Assembly: GCA_016717205.1 (NCBI GenBank)
Contig: JADKGC010000007.1
Location: 310,001 to 374,000 of the forward strand
Reading direction: 5' to 3'
From: Candidatus Flexifilum breve
GTDB taxonomy: Bacteria > Chloroflexota > Anaerolineae > Aggregatilineales > Phototrophicaceae
DNA: 64,000 bases
Shown here piece by piece: positions 44,727 through 53,323 of the stretch. The translations under genes were made by a program, and so were the position numbers. Each line of letters begins with the position of its first letter. Within the stretch, counting starts at the first letter, position 1. Below the pieces are notes generated by a model, which searched no databases, had not been told where the DNA came from, and saw nothing but the letters and a program-made list of their open reading frames with translations.

Positions 44727-46586
44727 ATGCGCCGACTCACGCATCTTGCTCTGGTCACGGCGCTGATTCTGCTCGGTTTTGCCCTGCGCCTCTACCAGAT
44801 TAATCACGTCCCGCTGCGCGGCGACGAAGCCTTCACCGTGATCCACTGGGTGCGTGAGCCGCTCGCGCAGACCATTGCCAATATCGCCACCATCGATCCG
44901 CAAGCCCCGCTCAGTTACGCGCTGTTTCGCGGGTGGGGCATGCTGACTGGCACCACGGAGTTCACGGTCCGTTACCTCCCCGCCCTACTGAATCTGCTCG
45001 GCGTTCCCGTGCTGTATGCGCTCGGCAAGCGCCTCGGCGGTGGCCGCCTCGGTTATGTAGCCGCGCTCTTCTGGGCGATCCACCCGTACCAGATTTGGCA
45101 CGCGCAGGATGCGCGCAATTACGCAATCTGGGCGGCGCTGTCACCGCTGGCGGCGTGGTTGGCGCTGCGCGCGCTCGACAAGCACCGCCGACTCGATTGG
45201 CTGCTCTACGTTCTCGCCGCAGCGACGGCGGGTTACATCTACTACCTTGAGCTCTTCGCGCTGGTCGTACTGAATCTGTTTGTCTTCATCACCCACTGGC
45301 GTGATCGGCGCTTACTCATCCAATGGATCGGCTCACAAATCGCGATCGGTCTGCTCCTCGCACCGTGGTATTTGCAGGAGCGGTTACTCTTTGGCAGTGG
45401 CTACGGCGGCACAACCGGTCGTCTCGACCCGCCGCTGTGGCTGACATGGTTTGTCCCGACGCTCACCTTTGGCGAAACGCTGCCACCCGCGCTCAAAGCG
45501 GTATTGTGGATCGCCCTGCTCCTCGCTCTCATTGTGGGTTGGGTCGTGTTGTGGCGGCGCAAGCGCCAGTTGGCAATCTGGTTGGGTTTGCTCGGCACGC
45601 TGCCCCTGCTCTTCTTGGGCATCGTTTCGACCAAGTTGAACGTGTTCACGCCGCGCTATGTGCTCACCGCCGCCCCGGCTTACACGCTGCTGCTCGCCGT
45701 CTTGATCGTCTATCTGCCCATTCGTGCTGTTCCGATGCGCCGCATTGTGAGTGTTGTGCTGTTTATCGCCATTCTCGCCGTCTCCGGCCTCAGCCTGTAT
45801 CACTACTACTTTGTGCCCGAAACCTTCAAGTCACCTGATTGGCGGGCGCTGGCACGTTATCTCAATACGCACACACAAGCTGACGACCTCGTGATTCAGG
45901 CCGCCGCTGATGAAGCCTTCACGTTCTACTTCAACGAATATGCCGTAGCCGGTGACCTGATCTATCTCCCAGCCAACCCGCGTCAGCCCGCCGACGAGAT
46001 CGAAATGGTGCTGGCGGAGCAGACCGCCGCCCATCGGTCGACGTGGTATGTGGCTGAGCCGCCCGATTGGACGAATCGCGCTGTCCCGCTCGCTTGGCTC
46101 AATGCAGAGCTGCAGCAAGTGCGGCACACCAGCGTCCCAAGACTGCCCATTGCGCAGTTTATGCCCTGGGCTGTGGCGAATGCTGCCAGCGAGCCGCTTG
46201 CTGTATTCGCTGATATCAACGGTACATCGCTCGTGGAGTTGGTCAGCTATGACCTGTGGCGTGAGCCAGACGGTCAAATGACCGTCTGGTTGGACTGGCG
46301 TCCGCTGACGGCGTCCGCGGAGGCGCTCAAGTCCTTTGTGCATGTGCTCAGCGCTGTGCAGCCGCAACCTGTAACTCAAGACGATCAATTCCCGCAAGAT
46401 GGCCGCTTGAACGCCCTCGACTGGCCGTTGAACGCGGTCTATCGCGATGTCTATACTTTGCCCCTAACGGATGTTGTTACAGGCGAGTATCAGATTGCGA
46501 TTGGTTGGTATAATCCGGATACTGGCGCACGTTTGACCACCGATCAGGCGGATCACGTGGCGCTGGAAACGCTAACTCTGCCTTAA
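44727..46586 (+). CDS. Polytopic glycosyltransferase, GT39/ArnT-like
   Basis: A 619-residue GT-C protein with about ten membrane segments in the first 370 residues and a soluble C-terminal part. The key GT39-type motif is in the first outside loop: NHVPLRGDEAFTV, with the Asp-Glu that coordinates the donor, followed by QAPLSYALFRGWGMLTG and IHPYQIWHAQDARNY. Such enzymes transfer sugars from polyprenyl-phosphate donors to proteins, lipids or polymers outside the membrane; donor and acceptor are unknown. The C-terminal region (about 385-619) is a beta-rich domain of unknown role. A strong hairpin follows the stop. Confidence 0.85.
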   Translation: MRRLTHLALVTALILLGFALRLYQINHVPLRGDEAFTVIHWVREPLAQTIANIATIDPQAPLSYALFRGWGMLTGTTEFTVRYLPALLNLLGVPVLYALGKRLGGGRLGYVAALFWAIHPYQIWHAQDARNYAIWAALSPLAAWLALRALDKHRRLDWLLYVLAAATAGYIYYLELFALVVLNLFVFITHWRDRRLLIQWIGSQIAIGLLLAPWYLQERLLFGSGYGGTTGRLDPPLWLTWFVPTLTFGETLPPALKAVLWIALLLALIVGWVVLWRRKRQLAIWLGLLGTLPLLFLGIVSTKLNVFTPRYVLTAAPAYTLLLAVLIVYLPIRAVPMRRIVSVVLFIAILAVSGLSLYHYYFVPETFKSPDWRALARYLNTHTQADDLVIQAAADEAFTFYFNEYAVAGDLIYLPANPRQPADEIEMVLAEQTAAHRSTWYVAEPPDWTNRAVPLAWLNAELQQVRHTSVPRLPIAQFMPWAVANAASEPLAVFADINGTSLVELVSYDLWREPDGQMTVWLDWRPLTASAEALKSFVHVLSAVQPQPVTQDDQFPQDGRLNALDWPLNAVYRDVYTLPLTDVVTGEYQIAIGWYNPDTGARLTTDQADHVALETLTLP

Positions 46587-46588
46587 AG

Positions 46589-46625
46589 CAAACACGGGCG
46601 TCATATGACGCCCGTGTTGTTTGCT
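46589..46625. terminator. Perfect hairpin between the glycosyltransferase and SPFH genes
   Basis: AACACGGGCGTCA (46591-46603) and TGACGCCCGTGTT (46606-46618) pair over 13 bp with a 2-nt turn, extended by GCAAA/TTTGC on the outside. It lies between convergent genes and can end both transcripts. Confidence 0.75.
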
Positions 46626-46643
46626 CGCTGAGATTTGCCGGTG

Positions 46644-47735
46644 TTAACCCAATTCGTCGAGGCGCTTCTGCCACTTCTCGACCAACCGATTGTAGATTGT
46701 CTCCGAAAGCTTCCCTGCGACCAACTGTGCATCCAGCGAATCGAGCAGCGCCTGAATCTCTTCCTTCGTCTGCGGATTCTGGTTGACAGCGGGTGCTGCT
46801 GGGGCGGCAGGTTGCTGATTCTGCTGCATGTTGTTCATCATCATCTGCTGCATCATCATCTGCTGTTCCAACAGCTTCTGCTGCATGGCGGCTGCGTCCG
46901 GGTTGAGCACGCTGCCCATCTGCTGACCGACGCCCAAACCAACACCTGCGCCTGCTAATGCGCCGCCCATGCCTTGATTCCGTGCCGCATCCGACGCGAT
47001 CCCAAAGCGGCGTTCGTTGGCGTAGCGTTCGTAGGCTTCCGCCGTCACATAATTGCGGATCTCTTCGAGAGTGACATCTTCCTTCGCGCGGAAGGGATTG
47101 GCTTCAAACGCCTTGATGCGCATGCCGAGCGCAGCGAACTTCTCGTTCAGCTTGGCGAGCATCGCGCCTTCGAGGTCGCCGAGCAGCTTATTCGCATCCG
47201 GCACGCTTTGCAGGCCCGATGTACTCAGCAGCGTCGCGATTTCGCCGAGCAGCATTGCCTGAATGCGATCCTTGATGTCGTTCAACCGGAGCTGCGCCCG
47301 ACCAACGGCATACTGCTTGACGAAGCGCACCGCGTCGTCCACGCCAATATCGATCACGCCATGCGACTGCAGCAGCACAACGCCCATCCCGCGTCCCGGG
47401 GTTTCCAGCACAATGGGCGGGTTGGTGCCCCATCCCACCTGCGGCATATCCTTCAGATTGACGAAATACAGATCTGCCGTGAACGGCGTCCGGCCGCTGG
47501 TCGCCAGCCCGATAAGGCCGGCGAGGATCGGCAGGTTGGCCGTCGACAGCGTATGGCGACCGGGGCCGAGCGCATCAAGGACTTCGCCGCCGCGTACAAA
47601 CACCGCCGCCTGGCTTTCATTCACGATGACCTGGGAGCCCATCCGCCAATCGCCACTCCCCTGCTGTGGTTCGCGGTAGGCCAGCTCATCGGTCGCTACG
47701 TTGGTGTGATCAATGACATCAATAATCCGAGGCAT
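46644..47735 (-). CDS. SPFH-domain protein (virion core protein/YdjI-like) with SHOCT-type C-terminus
   Basis: A 363-residue protein. N-terminal SPFH/band 7-like domain (GSQVIVNESQAAVFVRGGEVLDALGPGRHTLST, then PFTADLYFVNLKDMPQVGWGTNPPI), a helical stretch (about 180-240), a Met/Gln-rich, low-complexity linker (MMMQQMMMNNMQQNQQPAAPAAPA, about 290-320) and a C-terminal SHOCT-type helix pair (KEEIQALLDSLDAQLVAGKLSETIY). SPFH proteins form membrane-associated oligomers in membrane microdomains. Last gene of a four-gene minus-strand cluster. Confidence 0.85.
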   Translation of the reverse strand: MPRIIDVIDHTNVATDELAYREPQQGSGDWRMGSQVIVNESQAAVFVRGGEVLDALGPGRHTLSTANLPILAGLIGLATSGRTPFTADLYFVNLKDMPQVGWGTNPPIVLETPGRGMGVVLLQSHGVIDIGVDDAVRFVKQYAVGRAQLRLNDIKDRIQAMLLGEIATLLSTSGLQSVPDANKLLGDLEGAMLAKLNEKFAALGMRIKAFEANPFRAKEDVTLEEIRNYVTAEAYERYANERRFGIASDAARNQGMGGALAGAGVGLGVGQQMGSVLNPDAAAMQQKLLEQQMMMQQMMMNNMQQNQQPAAPAAPAVNQNPQTKEEIQALLDSLDAQLVAGKLSETIYNRLVEKWQKRLDELG

Positions 47736-47747
47736 GACAGGGCTCCT

Positions 47748-48281
47748 TTAGGCCGATAAATCTTTGCTCAAGTTCGTCAGAACATCATCACGCAAATCGA
47801 ACGCTTGGTTCGCTTCGACAGTCAGGTTGTCAAGTTCGATCAGCGCGCCGTCGATAGCTTCTTTTGTCGTCGCATTCTCTAAGGCGCTGAGCGCTTCATC
47901 CAGACGATCCGTGTAGCGTACCTGCGCTTCGTCGAAGCTGTAGAGCTGATCGAGTTCGTGCTCGCCGACCTTGATCGCTTCCATAAAGCCCGAATAGCCC
48001 GGCGCGGCAGCTTTCACCCGATCATGGTAGGTTTGCAGCTTGGTTTTGATGCTGGCTGTCTTGCTCATGTAGCCGAGACCGCCGTTGTCGAGCAGGCGCT
48101 TTTCAATTTGGACAAGGCGACCGATACGTGCGGCGATCAGGCTGGCGATGTGGTCGCGCAGCATGCGGTCGGCAGTGCGGCGGTGGGCTTTATCCAGATA
48201 ACCGCGAAAACCGGGAATGCGTTCCAGCAGTTGTTCAAATGAGCCCCGCTGATTCATGATTTGCTGATACAAGTCAGACAC
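47748..48281 (-). CDS. Helical protein of unknown function in the SPFH cluster
   Basis: A 177-residue, highly charged, mostly helical protein: SFEQLLERIPGFRGYLDKAHRRTADRMLRDHIA, then ARIGRLVQIEKRLLDNGGLGYMSK and TYHDRVKAAAPGYSGFMEAIKVGEHELDQLYSFDEAQ. No signal peptide or membrane segment. The pattern is that of a coiled-coil or four-helix protein. It lies 12 nt upstream of the SPFH gene and follows the zinc-ribbon gene by 64 nt. No family is recognised; a role as a partner of the SPFH protein is inferred from position. Confidence 0.65.
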   Translation of the reverse strand: MSDLYQQIMNQRGSFEQLLERIPGFRGYLDKAHRRTADRMLRDHIASLIAARIGRLVQIEKRLLDNGGLGYMSKTASIKTKLQTYHDRVKAAAPGYSGFMEAIKVGEHELDQLYSFDEAQVRYTDRLDEALSALENATTKEAIDGALIELDNLTVEANQAFDLRDDVLTNLSKDLSA

Positions 48282-48345
48282 GGATTCTTGCTCCTTCTAC
48301 CCTTGTAATCTTAAGTTAGGTCGCGCAGCTTGCGTCCCCCGAAAA

Positions 48346-48864
48346 TTAGGACAGGAAATATTCTGTCCCGCAGAACTTGCAGGCGACGACGCCCTTCCCC
48401 ACCAGCTTGATCTCGCCGCCGCAGTTCTTGCACTTGTCAAGTTCCCGCAAATTGCGCGCATCGGCGGAATACAGCACGCCTTCATCCCAGTTGACGTAGC
48501 CGCTGAAAACCTGCAAACCCACCAACTGATGCACCATATCCTTGACCTGGTCGGCGCTTACGCGCATTTCGAGCGCCATATCCGGCACGGCGACCTGTCC
48601 GCGGCTCTTGAGGATGTCCAACAATTGGCGCTGCTTCTGCATCATCGAATCTTCTTGCGCTTGTTGGCCGCCTTTAACGAACATGTACAGCCCAAAGCCA
48701 ACCAACAGGGCGACCGGAATGAAGGCCAAGCCTGCGCCGACAATGGCACCACCTGAGCTGAGCGACTCTGAAGCGACTTGCGACGCGATCCACAACCCGG
48801 CGATTAAGGCGACGCCGAGCCCCACGACGGTGAGAATGATTCCGCTCAAACGGCTGTTGTTCAT
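48346..48864 (-). CDS. Membrane protein with winged-helix-like region and zinc ribbon
   Basis: A 172-residue protein. Two membrane segments (about 10-30 and 42-65), a helical region that reads like a winged helix (RQLLDILKSRGQVAVPDMALEMRVSADQVKDMVHQLV) and a C-terminal zinc ribbon (CKNCGGEI, CKFCGTEYFL). ATG 48864 is preferred to an upstream one because GGGGAG lies 6 nt before it. A zinc ribbon of this kind often accompanies SPFH proteins. Follows the DUF2207 gene by 14 nt. Confidence 0.7.
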   Translation of the reverse strand: MNNSRLSGIILTVVGLGVALIAGLWIASQVASESLSSGGAIVGAGLAFIPVALLVGFGLYMFVKGGQQAQEDSMMQKQRQLLDILKSRGQVAVPDMALEMRVSADQVKDMVHQLVGLQVFSGYVNWDEGVLYSADARNLRELDKCKNCGGEIKLVGKGVVACKFCGTEYFLS

Positions 48865-48878
48865 TGTGTTCTCCCCTA

Positions 48879-50822
48879 TCAACCGAAACCGCTGCGACCA
48901 CCGCCGCCGCCGCCACCACTCCGGAACCCACCACCGCCGCTAAAGCTCCGTCCACCGCTGCTCCAGCGTCCGCTGCTGCCAGAGGTCGTACTTTGTGGAC
49001 GGCTCGTCATCACCGAGGACGCCGAGTCGAGCATCGACGTTAACCCGGACGAAATCGACTCCAGTCCCTGTGACAAATTGCCCGACATTTGATCCAGCGA
49101 GAACCCACCGTCCGCGCTCACGAGGTCGCCGGGGAGATTGTCACCGAGATCGCCAGCGCCAAACCCGCGCCCGCCGTAGATCGGCGTGCCCGCGCGGTAG
49201 CCGCGCCGCCACGGCCCACCAAGGTAAGTCGGATAGTACCACGGCGGAATGCTGGCCGATGTCGACTGGCTGAAGCGCCGGACCCATGACTTATCGATGC
49301 CGAAGGCTACGGCATAGGGGAGATACTCGGCGAAACGCTGCGCAGCCTCATCCACATTGCCGTACTTGTCGAGATTGGACAGGTATTCGTAGAACGCCTT
49401 CCACTTGGCGGCTTCCTCCGCCCCCTTTCGCGTCTTGGCGGGCATCGCGCTGCCAAAGGCGAAAGCCGCGGCGGCCGCCATGAACAGTGCGCCCGGGATG
49501 CAGAAGCCAAACTCCGTGAGGCCTTCGATGAGCGGCAGAATCATCGACGCGCCGAGGATAGTCAGCACGATCAAGCCAACGCCGATCAGCGACCAGACGC
49601 CGCGCGTATTATTCGGGTTGGACTTGAAGAACCCTTCCTTCACCAACTCGCCATAGAGATCTGTCTGAATTTGTGTAATGGTCGTGTAGAACGTATTGCG
49701 CAGGGAATTCATCCCCCGTTCCAGCGTCGACCCACTGAACAGCCGGTTCATCATGCGGGTTTCATAGGGGCGCAGATCAGTGAGCGGTTTATCGGTGCGC
49801 TTGAATGTGAATTCACGCGTGGTGCCGATGCCGAATAAGCCTTCCTGCTGCTGTTCCTCGATCACCATGTAGCCGCGTTGAGCGAGATCGACAATTGTCG
49901 AGATCGCATCGCGTGGATCTGACCGCTCGTCAATCAGCGTGCCGACGACGGCGGGCGGCAGCGACGAGGGGGGCTCACTTAAGAAGGTCGGCACCGGGCC
50001 GATTTTCGGGTCGCGTCCGCGTGTTTGCCAGAGGACGAAGAACAACAGCGGCAGACCGAGACCAATGAGCACGCTGGCCAGAATCACGCCAATATTGATG
50101 AGCGGGCGCGTCGCCAAATCTTGGTCAAAGCTTGTCTGCCACGACGGCACGCGAGCGTTGGGATTATGCGGGTACTGCACGCGGATGCTGAATGATTCCG
50201 AACTGCCAATCCCGTTGGTCGCCGTCGCGGTGACCGTCGTGCCTTCCACGGTGATATCGCCGGTGGCGCCATAGGTCACGACTGGGTCGATATCTTTGCG
50301 CGGTGCGAACCCTTCCGGTAGTTCGACGGTGATGGTCGAGGCGCGGATCGGGTAGCCAAAGTGGTCGCTCGGCACGGCATCCCACCACAGTTGATCGCCC
50401 CCTTCGTAAATCAGCAGGTTGCCGACGACCTCATAGCTGATTTCGAAGATGCCTTTGCCGCTCGCAATTGGGGTAGCAAAGTTGTAGGTGATATCGGTTG
50501 ACGAACCCGTTTCGCGGGCACAGAAGGTCCCGGCTTGGTTTAGGCAGCCGGAGCGGAGCGCTGTGCCGCGGTCGGTGATGCGGATATTCTGAATATCTTC
50601 GAGCATATCATGCTCGATATCGCGCACGCCGAAGCTAAACGTCCCCCTGAACTCGATTTCATAATGTTCGGTGACACGATAAACATTATTTTCGGTGTCT
50701 ATGTTGTCGATAACAACATCCCATCGCTGCCAGATCAGTGTGCGGCTGTCTTGCGCTGAGACTCCCGTGATTCCCAAGAGCAGTATGGCGAACGCAATCG
50801 CTGCAACCCACTTCCTATGCAT
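48879..50822 (-). CDS. DUF2207 membrane protein
   Basis: A 647-residue exported membrane protein. Signal peptide 1-24 (WVAAIAFAILLLGITGVSAQ), an outside DUF2207 domain (VVIDNIDTENNVYRVTEHYEIEF to about 240), a membrane segment, a middle wing-like cytoplasmic part (DAISTIVDLAQRGYMVIEE), two further membrane segments, an ordered region with a YGNVDEAAQRFAEYLPYAVAFGIDKSW motif, and a Gly/Ser-rich tail ending GGGGGRSGFG. The start ATG 50822 has a perfect AAGGAGG 5 nt upstream. It heads a cluster with the zinc-ribbon, helical and SPFH genes. Function unknown for the family. Confidence 0.85.
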   Translation of the reverse strand: MHRKWVAAIAFAILLLGITGVSAQDSRTLIWQRWDVVIDNIDTENNVYRVTEHYEIEFRGTFSFGVRDIEHDMLEDIQNIRITDRGTALRSGCLNQAGTFCARETGSSTDITYNFATPIASGKGIFEISYEVVGNLLIYEGGDQLWWDAVPSDHFGYPIRASTITVELPEGFAPRKDIDPVVTYGATGDITVEGTTVTATATNGIGSSESFSIRVQYPHNPNARVPSWQTSFDQDLATRPLINIGVILASVLIGLGLPLLFFVLWQTRGRDPKIGPVPTFLSEPPSSLPPAVVGTLIDERSDPRDAISTIVDLAQRGYMVIEEQQQEGLFGIGTTREFTFKRTDKPLTDLRPYETRMMNRLFSGSTLERGMNSLRNTFYTTITQIQTDLYGELVKEGFFKSNPNNTRGVWSLIGVGLIVLTILGASMILPLIEGLTEFGFCIPGALFMAAAAAFAFGSAMPAKTRKGAEEAAKWKAFYEYLSNLDKYGNVDEAAQRFAEYLPYAVAFGIDKSWVRRFSQSTSASIPPWYYPTYLGGPWRRGYRAGTPIYGGRGFGAGDLGDNLPGDLVSADGGFSLDQMSGNLSQGLESISSGLTSMLDSASSVMTSRPQSTTSGSSGRWSSGGRSFSGGGGFRSGGGGGGGRSGFG

Positions 50823-50949
50823 GACGCCTCCTTGATTGCAAAACATGCACATTATGAACCTGAATTTTAGCCTACGCCATACGTAGCGCCTATGGACTGT
50901 TACGTGTAATATCCAGAAAAGTTGTATTCAGGTCTGTAAAGGAGTATTT

Positions 50950-52524
50950 GTGTTGAGATTAGCGTTAGTCCTTGGGCTGTTGCTCGCGACTCTGTCGCTC
51001 GTTGCGCCGCTGGTCGCTCAGGAGAGCACCCCCGAGCCCATCACCTATGTCATTCAGCGTGGCGACACCTTATTGTCCATTTCGCGGCGCTACGACGTCA
51101 CTGTCGGCCAAATCATGCGAGCGAATAACATCAGCAATCCGGAACTCATCATCGCCGGCCAAACGATTATCATCCCCTCTGGCGAGCCGACGGCTACGCC
51201 CGCGACCCCACCCACCCCGGCTTTAGCTGAGACCGTCTTGCCTACCCTCACACTGCCGCCCACCGCGGTGCCTACCGCGACTCTTGTCCCATCCGCGACG
51301 CCCACCGTAGTCGGGACGACCTATGTTGTGCAGCCCGGTGACACGCTGGCCATTATCGCCCAGCGTAATGGCATCACTGTCGGCATGATTCTGCGGGCGA
51401 ATAACTTGCCGAATCCGGATGTTATTTCCGTTGGCCAGCGGTTGATCATCCCCCCGCGGGCAGATGCTACCCCTGTCCCTACCTCAACTCCAGAAGTGGT
51501 CGATCCGTTTGCCCTGCCCGCTCTGCCGTTTGGGTACGGCGTGGAGGTCTTTTTCCCGGATGACAATGTTGCCGGCGTCGTCGCTGATGTGACGGCGCTC
51601 AGTCTCAACTGGGCTAAAGTCAATGTGTACTGGCGTGACCTTGAAGCCACAGAAGGTGCCGTCGATGTCACCCTGCTGGACGATGTCGTCGCCACGCTGG
51701 ATGCCGCTGGTGTGAATATCCTGTTCACGATCAGCACTACCCCAGCCTGGGCGGGTGTCGATGAGAATAGCCCGCCGGATGACTTCTCCGTCTTTGCCAC
51801 CTTTGCCGGGGCTCTCGCCGATCACTATGCGGGAGTAGTCGATGGCTACGAGATCTGGTCTGAGCCGAATCTGCGCGCGCGCTGGAATAACCCGCTGCAT
51901 CCCCTAACTCCGGCGTCTTACGGTGAATTGCTCCGCGCGAGTTATACGGCTATCAGAACTGCCGACATGGCGGCACGAGTGGTCAGTGCTGGACTGTTTC
52001 CAGTTGGAACGAGTACGGAAATCGCAGTGAATGATCGCGAGTACCTGACCGGGTTATACAGCGCCGGGCTGCGTGACTTCAGTGATGCTGTCGGTGCGCG
52101 CCCGTTGGGCTTCGGCAACTCGCCGGATATCGTCTGCTGCCAGTCGACTGAGCCAAGCTTTGTCGATGCTGCTCCGTATTACTTCCTGAGTACCTTGAGC
52201 GATTACCGCGGAATCATGACGCAGAACGGTGACACCGCATCACAGCTCTGGATCACTGGGTTTGGTTGGGGCAGCAGTGCCGATACCGCTCCGCCGCCGG
52301 ACGAGCAAATCTACGTTAGCTATAACACGTTGGAAGAACAGAGCTTATATACAGGGCGGGCGTTTGAAGTCGGCGCGCAGTTGGGCTTTGTTGGCCCAAT
52401 GATTTTGACCAATCTGAACGGGTGCGCGGTCGGCGTCGACTGCTACTACAGTCTGATCGATGTCACGAGTCAGGCACGACCGGTCTACGATATTGTGCGG
52501 ATTCTGTTTACCCCCGCGCAGTAG
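50950..52524 (+). CDS. Secreted LysM protein with an apparently inactive glycosidase domain
   Basis: A 524-residue protein. Signal peptide 1-23, LysM 1 (about 32-76, YVIQRGDTLLSISRRYDVTV), a Thr-Pro linker, LysM 2 (about 123-167, YVVQPGDTLAIIAQRNGITV), then a TIM-barrel domain of the GH5/GH39 clan-A type (about 190-515): WAKVNVYWRDLEATEG, FTISTTPAWAG, DGYEIWSEPNLRARW (acid/base-type Glu in SEPN). The place where the nucleophile Glu stands in active relatives (TEFGW) reads ITGFGW here, so hydrolysis is unlikely. It probably binds cell-wall polymer. GTG start, AAAGGAG 5 nt upstream. Confidence 0.8.
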   Translation: MLRLALVLGLLLATLSLVAPLVAQESTPEPITYVIQRGDTLLSISRRYDVTVGQIMRANNISNPELIIAGQTIIIPSGEPTATPATPPTPALAETVLPTLTLPPTAVPTATLVPSATPTVVGTTYVVQPGDTLAIIAQRNGITVGMILRANNLPNPDVISVGQRLIIPPRADATPVPTSTPEVVDPFALPALPFGYGVEVFFPDDNVAGVVADVTALSLNWAKVNVYWRDLEATEGAVDVTLLDDVVATLDAAGVNILFTISTTPAWAGVDENSPPDDFSVFATFAGALADHYAGVVDGYEIWSEPNLRARWNNPLHPLTPASYGELLRASYTAIRTADMAARVVSAGLFPVGTSTEIAVNDREYLTGLYSAGLRDFSDAVGARPLGFGNSPDIVCCQSTEPSFVDAAPYYFLSTLSDYRGIMTQNGDTASQLWITGFGWGSSADTAPPPDEQIYVSYNTLEEQSLYTGRAFEVGAQLGFVGPMILTNLNGCAVGVDCYYSLIDVTSQARPVYDIVRILFTPAQ

Positions 52525-52561
52525 CCAGTCAACAGGGCGTCTTTGCGTGGATGCCCTGCCC

Positions 52562-53245
52562 TTAGGCCAATTCCATATCGTCTGTCTTTGAGGAACCGCG
52601 TACGTAGAACGGATGGCGGCGCGGTTCTTCTTCGGTTTCCTGATGACCGATCGCCTCAATCTTCCGTAGGCGATTGAACTTGAGTGCGCGAACCCGTCCC
52701 GAAAAGCTGTCGAGGCCTACCAGAAAAACCTCGTATTCCTCACCGTGTTTCGGGCGCATGAAGTAGTTGGTCAGTTCGCACACGCGGAGTTTTATGCCAT
52801 CACGCCCCGTATACCACACTTTGATCCCACGCCGATTCCGCCACGCCTCGTCAATTGTTTCGAGGAGCGGCGCCGCCGCCGGATCAATCCGCGTGTCTTT
52901 GTCAGTAAACGGAGTTGGAAGCACCTGACCGAGCTTGGCTATCGCGGACCCGAGATGGGGACTCTGGTGCGTGCTTTCGGTCGCCACCACGAGCAGTGCG
53001 ACGGTTTCATCCATGCTGAGACGGAGCGTCGCGAGATAATGTTCACGGTCGATGAAAAACCGCCCATCGCGCTGAAATACAGGGACGCCGATTTCTTCCA
53101 ACAGCGCCAGATCGCGATAAACAGTACGACGATCAACGCCACAGGCATCCGCAATTTCGACCGCGCGCAAGCCGGCTGTGCTTCTGAACAGCAGTTGTTC
53201 CAGTGCGATCAGTCGTTCGGCACGGTTTGTCAGACGAGTCGCCAT
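52562..53245 (-). CDS. DeoR-type HTH and WYL-domain transcription regulator
   Basis: A 227-residue regulator. N-terminal helix-turn-helix (ERLIALEQLLFRSTAGLRAVEIADACGVDRRTVYRDLALLEEIG, about 8-52) and a WYL-type ligand domain (GIKVWYTGRDGIKLRVCELTNYFMRPKHGEEYEVFLVGLDSFSGRVRALKFNRLRKIEAI). WYL proteins commonly sense nucleotide-like ligands or nucleic acids and control stress or defence genes; no target is indicated here. A short hairpin (CAGGGC/GCCCTG) lies between it and the convergent LysM gene. It lies downstream of the kinase gene (78-nt gap) on the same strand. Confidence 0.82.
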   Translation of the reverse strand: MATRLTNRAERLIALEQLLFRSTAGLRAVEIADACGVDRRTVYRDLALLEEIGVPVFQRDGRFFIDREHYLATLRLSMDETVALLVVATESTHQSPHLGSAIAKLGQVLPTPFTDKDTRIDPAAAPLLETIDEAWRNRRGIKVWYTGRDGIKLRVCELTNYFMRPKHGEEYEVFLVGLDSFSGRVRALKFNRLRKIEAIGHQETEEEPRRHPFYVRGSSKTDDMELA

Positions 53246-53323
53246 ACGCTTCCCTTTTCTTGGCCTTTGTCGTCGAAAGGCTTCAAGAAGCAGTATAGCA
53301 CCATGTCAAAAAGTGCGCTGACG

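Noticed and set aside
52531..52560. Terminator between the LysM glycosidase-like gene and the WYL gene
   Set aside because: CAGGGC/GCCCTG can pair but the loop is long and no T run follows on either strand.
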